Below, one piece after another: positions 1 to 5,714 of a DNA stretch of 11,722 nucleotides. The stretch's first letter is position 1. Every line of letters begins with the position of its first letter. The position numbers and the translations under genes were made by a program. Origin of the DNA: Candidatus Aenigmatarchaeota archaeon (GTDB taxonomy: Archaea > Aenigmatarchaeota > Aenigmatarchaeia > JACPZZ01); assembly GCA_016202795.1 (NCBI GenBank), contig JACQNY010000118.1, forward strand, positions 1 through 11,722, in the 5' to 3' direction. The notes beneath the pieces are model-generated. The model ran no database searches and was not told where the DNA came from. It was given only the letters and a program-made list of their open reading frames with translations.

Positions 1-224
1 CAGGGTCAAGCTATAAAAATGCCAAGCGCATAGCCGACGCGGCTTTGCGGGAGGCGGCAAATGAAAAAAACGAACAAAACAATGACAGAATATCACTGAT
101 AACAGGCAAATTTTTCTCAACGGCGACGAATCCTGTTTTCGCGATTACACTTATTCTAATCGTAATTTTAGGATATCAACTATCCAAACAGAAAAACAAG
201 AAAAGCGTGAAATTGGATTTGTAA
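1..224 (+). CDS. C-terminal end of a membrane-anchored protein of unknown function (5' truncated by window edge)
   Basis: This is an open frame without a start in the window. It reads in from the left edge (first full codon at 3) and stops at TAA 222-224, giving 73 visible residues. The first 40 or so are hydrophilic, rich in Ala, Asn, Glu and Lys. One clear transmembrane segment follows at about visible residues 44-60 (core FAITLILIVILGY). The protein ends in a short Lys-rich tail (residues 62-70). By the positive-inside rule the tail should be cytoplasmic, so the missing upstream part may lie outside the cell if the gene has a signal peptide. That is inference. I do not recognise a family. 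The gene converges on proS with only 12 bases between the two stop codons, and I see no obvious terminator there. The absence of stops over 222 bases and the hydrophobic anchor support a real gene. Confidence 0.6.
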   Translation, partial: GSSYKNAKRIADAALREAANEKNEQNNDRISLITGKFFSTATNPVFAITLILIVILGYQLSKQKNKKSVKLDL

Positions 225-236
225 ACGCCGATTAAA

Positions 237-1694
237 TCAATAAGAACGCCCGACGTAAATTACGCTCTTTGCATCTTTCCCGCACGTAACGCATTTAGAA
301 AAAACTTTTTCAACTTTGCCGAATAACGTGCCGCGGATTTCTGCCATCGCCTCGTCTTTTATCTCGTCTGCGCACTCCGATTTTTCGCACCAATTCGTGC
401 GGATCAAACCGCCGCTGTTGTCGAGCAATTTTTTCATCCCGTCAAAATGTTTCGCGTCGCGGACGCTTTTACGGAAAAACTCATCGGCTTTTTTCGTAAT
501 GCTGTTCTGCATGCTTTCAAGGATTTTCCTGATTTCTTCGGCTATGTACTTTTCTTCTACCGAACTTTTTTCCCCTGTGTCGCGCCTTACTAAAATAACT
601 TTCTTCGCCTTCACGTCGCGCGGGCCTATTTCGATGCGAACCGGTGCGCCTTTCAGTTCCCAATAATTATACTTCCAGCCGGGCGTGTAGCTGTCCCGCG
701 CATCGGTTGTGATGCGCAGGCCCTTTGACTCCAATGATTTTTTAACAGCTTCGCATTTTTCCAGGACTTCTTTCCTGTCTTTTTCAAATAAAATCGGTAC
801 AATAACAGCGTCGATGGGTGCTATCGCGGGCGGCATTATTAGGCCTTTATCGTCTCCGTGCATCGCAACCACGGCTCCAAAAATACGCCAGACCGCCGGG
901 CCGTAGCATGTTTGCCAGGCGTATGCTTTTTTTTCGTTTTCGTCAAGGAATTTTATGTCAAACGCTTTCGAGAAATTCTGCCCGAGCATGTGCGTTGACG
1001 GCAATTGGATAATTTTTCCGTCAGGCATGACCGAATCGGCTGCAAAAGTGTTGACCGCGCCTGCGAACGTGTCGTGTTTCGGGCGGACTAAAAACAAGAA
1101 CGGCAAGCAAAATTTTTTGTGCACAATGTTCTCGGTCGTTTCCATGTCCTCTTTTACCTGATCGAGCGCCTCGCGTTCAGTGGCGAAGACGTCGTGCGCT
1201 TCAATCCAGAAGAACTCGCGGCCGCGGATAAACGGGCGCGTGGCTTTGCCTTCATAGCGCCAGACCTGGCAGCTTTGGTACATTTTCATTGGTAAATCCT
1301 TCCATCCTTGAATCCATAATGCGAACATCGTATACATCGCAGTCTCTGACGTCGGGCGCAACGCCAAACGCTCCTCGAACTTTTTGCCGTCGCTGCCGCC
1401 CTCGGTTATCCAGAAGACTTCTGCTTTGAAGCCTTTTGCGTGCTCGGATTCTTTTTCAAAGAACGATTCCGGTATGACCGACGGGAACCAAACGGGCTCA
1501 TGGCCTTTGGATTCCAATTCTTTTTCAAGCAAGGAATACATGTTTTTCATTATTTTCACCGACCAAGGCCGGTGGACTAAAAAGCCTTTGACATTGTAAC
1601 GCATGTCCGCCAGCTCTGCTTTGCTTATCACCTGCGTGTACCATTCTGAGAAGTTCTCGGATTTCTTAACTGTTAAACCTTGTTCTTCAGACAT
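237..1694 (-). CDS. proS: Prolyl-tRNA synthetase, archaeal/eukaryotic type
   Basis: It charges tRNA-Pro with proline in the cytoplasm (class II aminoacyl-tRNA synthetase). At 485 residues it has the usual length for the archaeal/eukaryotic form and lacks the large inserted editing domain of bacterial ProRS. Visible landmarks are the RPTSET proline/ATP-site motif (113-118), motif 2 with R146, E148 and FIRGREFFWIEAHD (155-168), LPSTHMLGQNF (231-241), and the HGDDKGL motif-3 region (279-285) leading into the anticodon-binding domain. The C-terminal domain carries a zinc-type Cys set, C-x4-C then C-x2-C (CEKSEC and CVTC). The protein ends in Tyr, a hallmark of this class whose terminal carboxylate folds toward the active site in the Thermus enzyme. 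Position 290 is Ala (PPAIAP), where several relatives have Arg. ATG at 1694 has a GTGAT element about 3 bases upstream. The gene lies 26 bases downstream of csaA on the same strand, so the two are probably co-transcribed. Confidence 0.97.
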   Translation of the reverse strand: MSEEQGLTVKKSENFSEWYTQVISKAELADMRYNVKGFLVHRPWSVKIMKNMYSLLEKELESKGHEPVWFPSVIPESFFEKESEHAKGFKAEVFWITEGGSDGKKFEERLALRPTSETAMYTMFALWIQGWKDLPMKMYQSCQVWRYEGKATRPFIRGREFFWIEAHDVFATEREALDQVKEDMETTENIVHKKFCLPFLFLVRPKHDTFAGAVNTFAADSVMPDGKIIQLPSTHMLGQNFSKAFDIKFLDENEKKAYAWQTCYGPAVWRIFGAVVAMHGDDKGLIMPPAIAPIDAVIVPILFEKDRKEVLEKCEAVKKSLESKGLRITTDARDSYTPGWKYNYWELKGAPVRIEIGPRDVKAKKVILVRRDTGEKSSVEEKYIAEEIRKILESMQNSITKKADEFFRKSVRDAKHFDGMKKLLDNSGGLIRTNWCEKSECADEIKDEAMAEIRGTLFGKVEKVFSKCVTCGKDAKSVIYVGRSY

Positions 1695-1720
1695 AGTATC
1701 ACTTTGTTCTTACACAATTA

Positions 1721-2056
1721 TTAACATATTCTTGAGCCCGGTTCTATGTCGTCTTCCTTGTCAAGACGCAATAAAACAATACTGTTATCTTCATCCATTG
1801 CCCCAAGAACCAAAACTTCCGAAATAAAATCGGAAATCTGCTTTGGAGGGAAGCCGGTTACTGCGATGATCTTTTTACCTAACAGCTGTTCTTTGCTGTA
1901 CAACTCTGTGATCTGGGCTGACGATTGTTTTATGCCGTTTTCGCCGAAATCTATCCACAACTTGTAGGCCGGCTTCTTGGCTTTCGGGAAATATTCGACC
2001 CTGTTTATTCTACCGACCAGTATTCCCAGTTTTTCGAAATCCTCATAAGATGGCAT
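1721..2056 (-). CDS. csaA: CsaA-like tRNA-binding domain protein
   Basis: This is a 111-residue stand-alone OB-fold tRNA-binding protein of the EMAP-II/Arc1p/MetRS-C family. The family name comes from the CsaA protein, for which chaperone-like and export-related activity has been proposed. Sequence evidence is the near-canonical opening YEDFEKLGILVGRI, the PKAKKPAYKLWIDFG stretch (about 25-39), the KQSSAQIT motif (about 43-50), FPPKQI (about 69-74) and SEVLVLGA (about 79-86). The length is typical of CsaA. ATG at 2056 has a strong archaeal ribosome binding site, GGTGA on the minus strand (bases 2063-2067), 6 bases upstream. It is the first gene of a probable csaA-proS operon. Pairing a tRNA-binding module with a tRNA synthetase could mean it helps deliver tRNA, but that is inference from position. 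The family call is firm; the cellular role is not. Confidence 0.9.
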   Translation of the reverse strand: MPSYEDFEKLGILVGRINRVEYFPKAKKPAYKLWIDFGENGIKQSSAQITELYSKEQLLGKKIIAVTGFPPKQISDFISEVLVLGAMDEDNSIVLLRLDKEDDIEPGSRIC

Positions 2057-2101
2057 ACAATGTCACCAAAAATCCGGGCAGCTAAATGAAACAAGAAACT
2101 T

Positions 2102-2140
2102 TCACTGCGGAATACGTCCGCCCTTCTTTGCCGTCACCAT
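2102..2140 (-). other. Possible 12-codon leader ORF upstream of csaA
   Basis: On the minus strand an ATG at 2140 opens a 12-codon frame reading MVTAKKGGRIPQ and ends at TGA 2104-2102. A GGAGTGA element (bases 2143-2149) sits just 2 bases upstream of the ATG, which is close for a ribosome binding site. The frame lies within the predicted 5' leader of csaA, starting about 12 bases after the transcription start expected from the TATA box at 2174-2183. It has a single Pro codon (codon 11), so it does not look like a classic amino-acid-rich attenuation peptide. It may be chance. Confidence 0.2.
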
Positions 2141-2173
2141 TTTCACTCCAATCAATGAATTGAAATGTTCAAG

Positions 2174-2183
2174 TTTATAAATA
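2174..2183. promoter_or_regulatory. Self-complementary TATA box between divergent csaA and hicB
   Basis: TTTATAAATA contains TTTATAAA (2174-2181), which reads the same on both strands, so it could seat TBP in either orientation. With the usual 25-27 base spacing, plus-strand transcription would begin near 2204 (toward hicB) and minus-strand transcription near 2152 (toward csaA-proS). Neither flank shows a good BRE. Position and base composition fit an archaeal promoter, but direction of use cannot be read from the sequence. Confidence 0.45.
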
Positions 2184-2191
2184 TGAACTTT

Positions 2192-2206
2192 GTAACGGAA
2201 CGTTAC
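2192..2206. promoter_or_regulatory. Operator-like inverted repeat upstream of hicBA
   Basis: GTAACG-GAA-CGTTAC is a perfect inverted repeat with 6-base arms and a 3-base spacer. It begins 8 bases after the TATA box and spans the transcription start predicted for hicB. A third copy of the TAACG half-site lies at 2224-2228, inside a smaller repeat GTTA-AA-TAAC (2218-2227), 31 bases (about three helical turns) from the first. This placement suits a repressor site for toxin-antitoxin autoregulation. An isolated repeat of this size can arise by chance in about 200 bases, so the call rests on its position. Confidence 0.35.
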
Positions 2207-2257
2207 TTTCCCCGTATGTTAAATAACGACTTTCACAAAATTTATACTAGAACGGGC

Positions 2258-2659
2258 ATGGCAAAAAGATTCGCTGTTGTTATAGAGAAAGGAAAGAAAG
2301 ATTATATAGCCACGGTTGCCAAGTTATACGGCTGCTGTGTCAGGGCCAAAACACTTGATGTGCTGATGAAAAGCGTTACAAAGGCCATCAAGCATTACCT
2401 GAAGGTGGAAAAGGACATAGTGGCGGTTGATTTTGTTGGTATCCGTATAATAGAGGCTGCGAGCAGGAAATTTTGCGTCATTATGGAGAAGGATATGAAA
2501 TACTTCATAGCCTCTGTCCCTTCGTTACCTGGATGTTTTACGCAGGCAGAAACAACTAACGGGTTAATCAAAAACATAAGAGAGGCCACAGAGCTTTATC
2601 TTGAAGTGAAGAAAGACAATGAAAAAGTCGATTTCGTAGGCGTCCAGTTCGTAGAGGTT
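2258..2659 (+). repeat. Gapless tandem duplication within hicB (two 201-base units)
   Basis: The units are 2258-2458 and 2459-2659, each encoding 67 residues in the same frame. Protein identity between them is 27/67 (about 40%), while the DNA has clearly diverged. This indicates an old in-frame duplication or fusion of two hicB genes rather than a recent copying event. The unit boundary is inferred from the conserved ends (VGIRIIEA and VGVQFVEV) and the conserved RKF/KRF starts. Confidence 0.8.
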
Positions 2660-2662
2660 TGA
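2258..2662 (+). CDS. hicB: HicB-family antitoxin with two tandem HicB domains
   Basis: HicB proteins neutralise the HicA mRNA-cleaving toxin, and here hicA follows directly. The chosen start gives 134 residues that divide exactly into two 67-residue copies of the single-domain archaeal HicB (residues 1-67 and 68-134), aligning without gaps at 27 of 67 positions. Both copies keep the beta-alpha-beta core (F-x-V near the start, EK at 10-11, GC at 25-26, YL at 47-48, VDFVG at 57-61). Copy 2 has the family-typical SVPSLPGC, while copy 1 reads TVAKLYGC and looks more diverged. No HTH or ribbon-helix-helix DNA-binding tail is visible. ATG 2258 is preferred because it begins the domain. The open frame extends to an ATG at 2165, but those 31 extra residues match no HicB and overlap the TATA box. 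There is no clear ribosome binding site. It reads into hicA with one base between stop and start. Confidence 0.85.
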   Translation: MAKRFAVVIEKGKKDYIATVAKLYGCCVRAKTLDVLMKSVTKAIKHYLKVEKDIVAVDFVGIRIIEAASRKFCVIMEKDMKYFIASVPSLPGCFTQAETTNGLIKNIREATELYLEVKKDNEKVDFVGVQFVEV

Positions 2663-2663
2663 T

Positions 2664-2942
2664 ATGAGACTGGTTCCTATAGCGGCCGTCAAACTCATAA
2701 AACTTCTGAAAAAAATCGGTTTCAGGGCGGTCAGGCAGAAAGGAAGTCATTTAACGCTTCAGCATCCTGACGGAAGGACAACGGTTGTGCCTATACATCC
2801 CGGGAAAGAAATAAGCAAAGGCACCCTGAGCGGCATTCTTAAACAAGCAAACCTCAGTAGGGAAGAGTTCTTTAAACTGTTAAAAGAAATTCTCATATTG
2901 CTAGGGATCTTACCTGCTAGGACACAAAAAGGTTCCGAATAA
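2664..2942 (+). CDS. hicA: HicA-family mRNA interferase toxin
   Basis: HicA toxins are small double-stranded-RNA-binding-fold ribonucleases that cut mRNA and are held inactive by HicB. This 92-residue protein shows the family layout: a basic first helix (VKLIKLLKKIGF, 9-20), then VRQKGSHLTL with the putative catalytic His29, the strand HPDGRTTVVPIHPGKEI, the GTLSGILKQANLS helix and a REEFF-LLK helix. The active-site His is intact, so the toxin is probably functional. It is somewhat longer than many HicA proteins because of about 20 extra C-terminal residues. ATG 2664 comes one base after the hicB stop. Its ribosome binding site GAGGT (2654-2658) lies inside the hicB coding end, so translation is likely coupled to hicB. 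Antitoxin-first order differs from the E. coli arrangement. The gene ends 105 bases before nurA. Confidence 0.9.
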   Translation: MRLVPIAAVKLIKLLKKIGFRAVRQKGSHLTLQHPDGRTTVVPIHPGKEISKGTLSGILKQANLSREEFFKLLKEILILLGILPARTQKGSE

Positions 2943-2977
2943 AAAATCATAAGCCTGCCTACCATGCTCAGAATCGG

Positions 2978-2985
2978 TTTATATC
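2978..2985 (+). promoter_or_regulatory. Candidate TATA box for the nurA-herA-mre11-rad50 operon
   Basis: TTTATATC in the 105-base gap after hicA would place transcription start near 3008. That leaves a leader of about 40 bases containing the nurA ribosome binding site (GTGAT, 3036-3040 region). A second AT-rich palindrome, ATTTAAAT (3008-3015), is an alternative box but would start transcription almost on top of the ribosome binding site. A 7-base inverted repeat, ATATCGG (2981-2987) and CCGATAT (3021-3027), brackets the region. I see no oligo-T terminator after hicA, so read-through from hicBA is also possible. Confidence 0.35.
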
Positions 2986-3047
2986 GGAACAGCGGAACCT
3001 CGACCATATTTAAATTTCAGCCGATATCTGATTAGTGATGGTTTGTT

Positions 3048-4124
3048 TTGGCGGATTTTGCGATATTAAGGGCTGTCGAGGATTTGGAAAAAATTTCACG
3101 CAACGGAATAGGAAAGCCGCATTTTGAGGATAAACGGTACGCTGCAAAGGATTTTAGCCCGTCCAACTTAACCGAGCTAACCGCAAAAGATAAAAAAATA
3201 TGCTTCGTCGACGGCGGGTCGGCGATAATAATCAAAGCGCCCAATTTCGCATTAGCGTCGCACCGGGTATATTATTCCAAATATAACGGCGTTAACCGTG
3301 AGAAACCGAAACTGCCCAACGCGATAGATTTCCTCTCACTCACAACTTCCAAGCCGTTATCGGGTGGGATAAGCTACGAGACGTCGATATATTACGATGA
3401 CAAAAATGCAGAGCCGATAATTCCGAAAAAGGAGGATCTTGTGTTTGACTCTTTTGATAGGACAATGACTTCGGGGCCTGTCCGTGCTGACATAGGCACG
3501 GTCGCGCTGGTTGCGCGGGAGTTTGCCGAATGGAACATGATACGCGTGATAGCAGAAAACGAGGACGCGGAAATAATCGTCCGGGACGGCTCGTTACAGA
3601 CAATAAAAACGAACGAATCAAAATACGCAAACAATGCCGCACAGGCGTGCGCAATTAAGAATGTACATTTATGCGGGGTATCAAAGACCTCCACTTTGTT
3701 AACAACGACCGGAATGCCGCTGCTTTCGGCGATAAAAACCATTGCTGACAACAACGGCTTTGAAAGCAAAAGCTGGTATTACAAAAATATTGTGGATATT
3801 AATCACCCGGACCACAATGCGGTGATGTTCGTGGCCAAATTAAACGCGGCCTCACAGTACGTTTTCAGGATAGAGGTATCTAAAGACGCCGCAATTGACT
3901 ATTCGGAAATTCTTTCCGGGTTGGCTGCGAATTCTACAGATTTCACATATCCGGGATACCCTTACGGACTGATAAATTCAGACGTGATGGGGCGCGTATC
4001 CAACGACGAGATGAAATACGACAGGATAAAAACGCTCGCGGCGGCGTCGGCGAAAGGAATTTCAAATTCGATATACATTGACTCAAAAACCGTTGATGCG
4101 CATGGCGTGCTGGATTCGATGTGA
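3048..4124 (+). CDS. nurA: NurA 5'-3' nuclease
   Basis: NurA is the nuclease partner of the HerA hexameric translocase. Together with Mre11-Rad50 they resect 5' strands at DNA breaks in archaea. The 358-residue product has the expected NurA landmarks: FVDGGSA with the first metal-binding Asp (D55), REFAEW (157-162), VRDGSLQT with a second acidic residue (D180), and a C-terminal GYPYGLINSD segment (303-312) followed by MGRVSNDE. The start is TTG at 3048. An in-frame stop at 3036-3038 rules out extension, no ATG or GTG lies between, and GTGATGG sits about 8 bases upstream. The stop overlaps the herA GTG start by 4 bases (GTGA), so translation is probably coupled. NurA sequences diverge fast; the call rests on these motifs plus the herA neighbour. 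Confidence 0.9.
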   Translation: MADFAILRAVEDLEKISRNGIGKPHFEDKRYAAKDFSPSNLTELTAKDKKICFVDGGSAIIIKAPNFALASHRVYYSKYNGVNREKPKLPNAIDFLSLTTSKPLSGGISYETSIYYDDKNAEPIIPKKEDLVFDSFDRTMTSGPVRADIGTVALVAREFAEWNMIRVIAENEDAEIIVRDGSLQTIKTNESKYANNAAQACAIKNVHLCGVSKTSTLLTTTGMPLLSAIKTIADNNGFESKSWYYKNIVDINHPDHNAVMFVAKLNAASQYVFRIEVSKDAAIDYSEILSGLAANSTDFTYPGYPYGLINSDVMGRVSNDEMKYDRIKTLAAASAKGISNSIYIDSKTVDAHGVLDSM

Positions 4125-5662
4125 CGGATGATATCATGGAAGTTGTGGGACAAATCATAAACGGGGCGCAGGGAGAAATAATACTGCGGGAAAAATCCAC
4201 GCAGCCCGTAGAGTTGGGCGAGATATTGATAGCGGAAGACGACGACAACAAAACATTGCTGCAAGTCTATGACCTGCAATACGGGTCGCAGCTAGACGAT
4301 TCGAGAATAGAATTGGCGTCGGGATTGAATATAGAAGAAAATTGGGAAGGATTGAAATTTATTGATCCGGAACTGCGGAATTATGTTATTTTGAAGGCGA
4401 AAGCGTTGGCACAGATGAAAAAGATTAACAACGAAACCATTGTGCCTAAAAGGCTTCCGAGACATTTTTCCACGGTTCGCCGTTTCATGGACGAGGATAA
4501 AGAATTCATAACAAAACAGAACAACCCGCTTTTTCTCGGGAATTTAAGAAGCGGCTCCAGAGACCTCGGAATAAAAGTGCACATCAATGGATTGGAAGCT
4601 TTGTCCCATCACATGTTAGTCGCTGCGACTACGGGCCGAGGAAAAAGCAATTTCCTGAAGGTCATGTTGTGGGATTTAATCGATAAAAATTACTGCGGGA
4701 TTTTAGTTTTGGATCCGCATGACGAATATTACACGAAGCTCGAGAAAAACCCGGAGAGCCGGGGCAATTTGTTCTATTACACAAACAAAAGAAACGTCGC
4801 CGGATCGTATAGCTTACGGATTGACGTGAAAACGATAAAACCTGACGATATCAATGGTGTAATTAATTTCACAGATCCGCAGGAACAGGCTATAATAAAA
4901 TATTGGAAAGCGTTTGGGGACAATTGGCTTATTGAAATGGTCAAAGACAAGCAAGGTATCTTCGAGAAGGAGGGTGTGAACACCGGCTCGTTGCTGGTCG
5001 TGCAGAGAAAAATACACACGCAACTGGGCCTGCAATTCAAGGACGGGAACATAGTATGCGACAACGACATTTTCGACATTTCCAGCGGAGAGAAAACCAT
5101 AGAAGACATATGCCAATTCCTTTCCAAAGGGAAGAAGGTGATTATCGACACATCCATGTTAATGGACGAAGCCGAACTTCTGGTAGGCAGCATTATAGCC
5201 AACCGGATACTTGAAACCCACAAGTCAAAAAAAGCCGAAAACAGGCTCGAAGAGTCGCCGGTTGTTTCCATAGTCATAGAAGAAGCGCCCCGCGTTTTGG
5301 CTGAAAATAAAATTGACAAAAACAACAACATATACGCCACAATAGCGCGTGAAGGAAGAAAATTCAAGGTCGGTTTAATCGCAATCACGCAGCTTTCTTC
5401 GGTCATACCGAAAGAGATAATGGCCAACATGAATACGAAAATTATCTTTGGCAACGAACTTGCCATCGAACGCGAAGCGATAATTTCAAGCGCGTCGCAG
5501 GATCTTTCAAAGGACGGCAAAAATATAGCAAGCCTTAACAAGGGCGAGGCAATAATAAGCTCCATATTCACGAATTTTGCGGTACCTGTGACTGTGCCGC
5601 TAATAGACGATTTGATTAAGTCTGCTGCAAGAAGCCCGGCGCAGCAAAGAAAGGTTATGTGA
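4121..5662 (+). CDS. herA: HerA DNA translocase/helicase (FtsK-HerA superfamily ATPase)
   Basis: HerA forms a hexameric ring that pumps double-stranded DNA into NurA for end resection. The 513 residues comprise an N-terminal beta-barrel (HAS) domain (about 6-90, with ELGEILIAED and LLQVYDLQYGSQ), then a RecA-like ATPase. Walker A is ATTGRGKSN (169-177, K175), followed by VLDPHDEY (196-203). Walker B is VSIVIEEAP (382-390, E387/E388). A TIAREGRKFKVGL stretch (407-419) carries the likely arginine finger, and ITQLSSVIP is the sensor-type segment. The length is normal for the family. GTG 4121 overlaps the nurA stop. ATG 4136, preceded by GGATGAT, is an alternative start that would remove five residues and fits the usual HerA N-terminus equally well. 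A 52-base gap separates it from mre11. Confidence 0.95.
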   Translation: MTDDIMEVVGQIINGAQGEIILREKSTQPVELGEILIAEDDDNKTLLQVYDLQYGSQLDDSRIELASGLNIEENWEGLKFIDPELRNYVILKAKALAQMKKINNETIVPKRLPRHFSTVRRFMDEDKEFITKQNNPLFLGNLRSGSRDLGIKVHINGLEALSHHMLVAATTGRGKSNFLKVMLWDLIDKNYCGILVLDPHDEYYTKLEKNPESRGNLFYYTNKRNVAGSYSLRIDVKTIKPDDINGVINFTDPQEQAIIKYWKAFGDNWLIEMVKDKQGIFEKEGVNTGSLLVVQRKIHTQLGLQFKDGNIVCDNDIFDISSGEKTIEDICQFLSKGKKVIIDTSMLMDEAELLVGSIIANRILETHKSKKAENRLEESPVVSIVIEEAPRVLAENKIDKNNNIYATIAREGRKFKVGLIAITQLSSVIPKEIMANMNTKIIFGNELAIEREAIISSASQDLSKDGKNIASLNKGEAIISSIFTNFAVPVTVPLIDDLIKSAARSPAQQRKVM

Positions 5663-5714
5663 CGTCTGGTTTCAGCATTAATAGTTGAGGAACTAGAAGC
5701 ATATCATTGATATT

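Noticed and set aside
2235..2248. ACAAAA followed by TTTATACT, a good BRE plus TATA match
   Set aside because: Transcription would start near 2270, after the preferred hicB start at 2258, leaving no suitable start codon for the intact domain. It is probably fortuitous, unless hicB starts elsewhere.
2165..2257. N-terminal 31-residue extension of HicB from ATG 2165
   Set aside because: The extension resembles no HicB sequence, covers the TATA box and the inverted repeat, and the domain begins exactly at ATG 2258.
3038..3130. ATG 3038 as an alternative start upstream of nurA
   Set aside because: It is in a different frame that terminates after about 30 codons. The NurA motifs are in the TTG 3048 frame.
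4777..5571. 264-codon open frame on the minus strand
   Set aside because: It lies wholly inside herA, whose motifs are unambiguous. Its product is a low-information hydrophobic/Ser-rich translation typical of antisense frames, and it has no recognisable domain.
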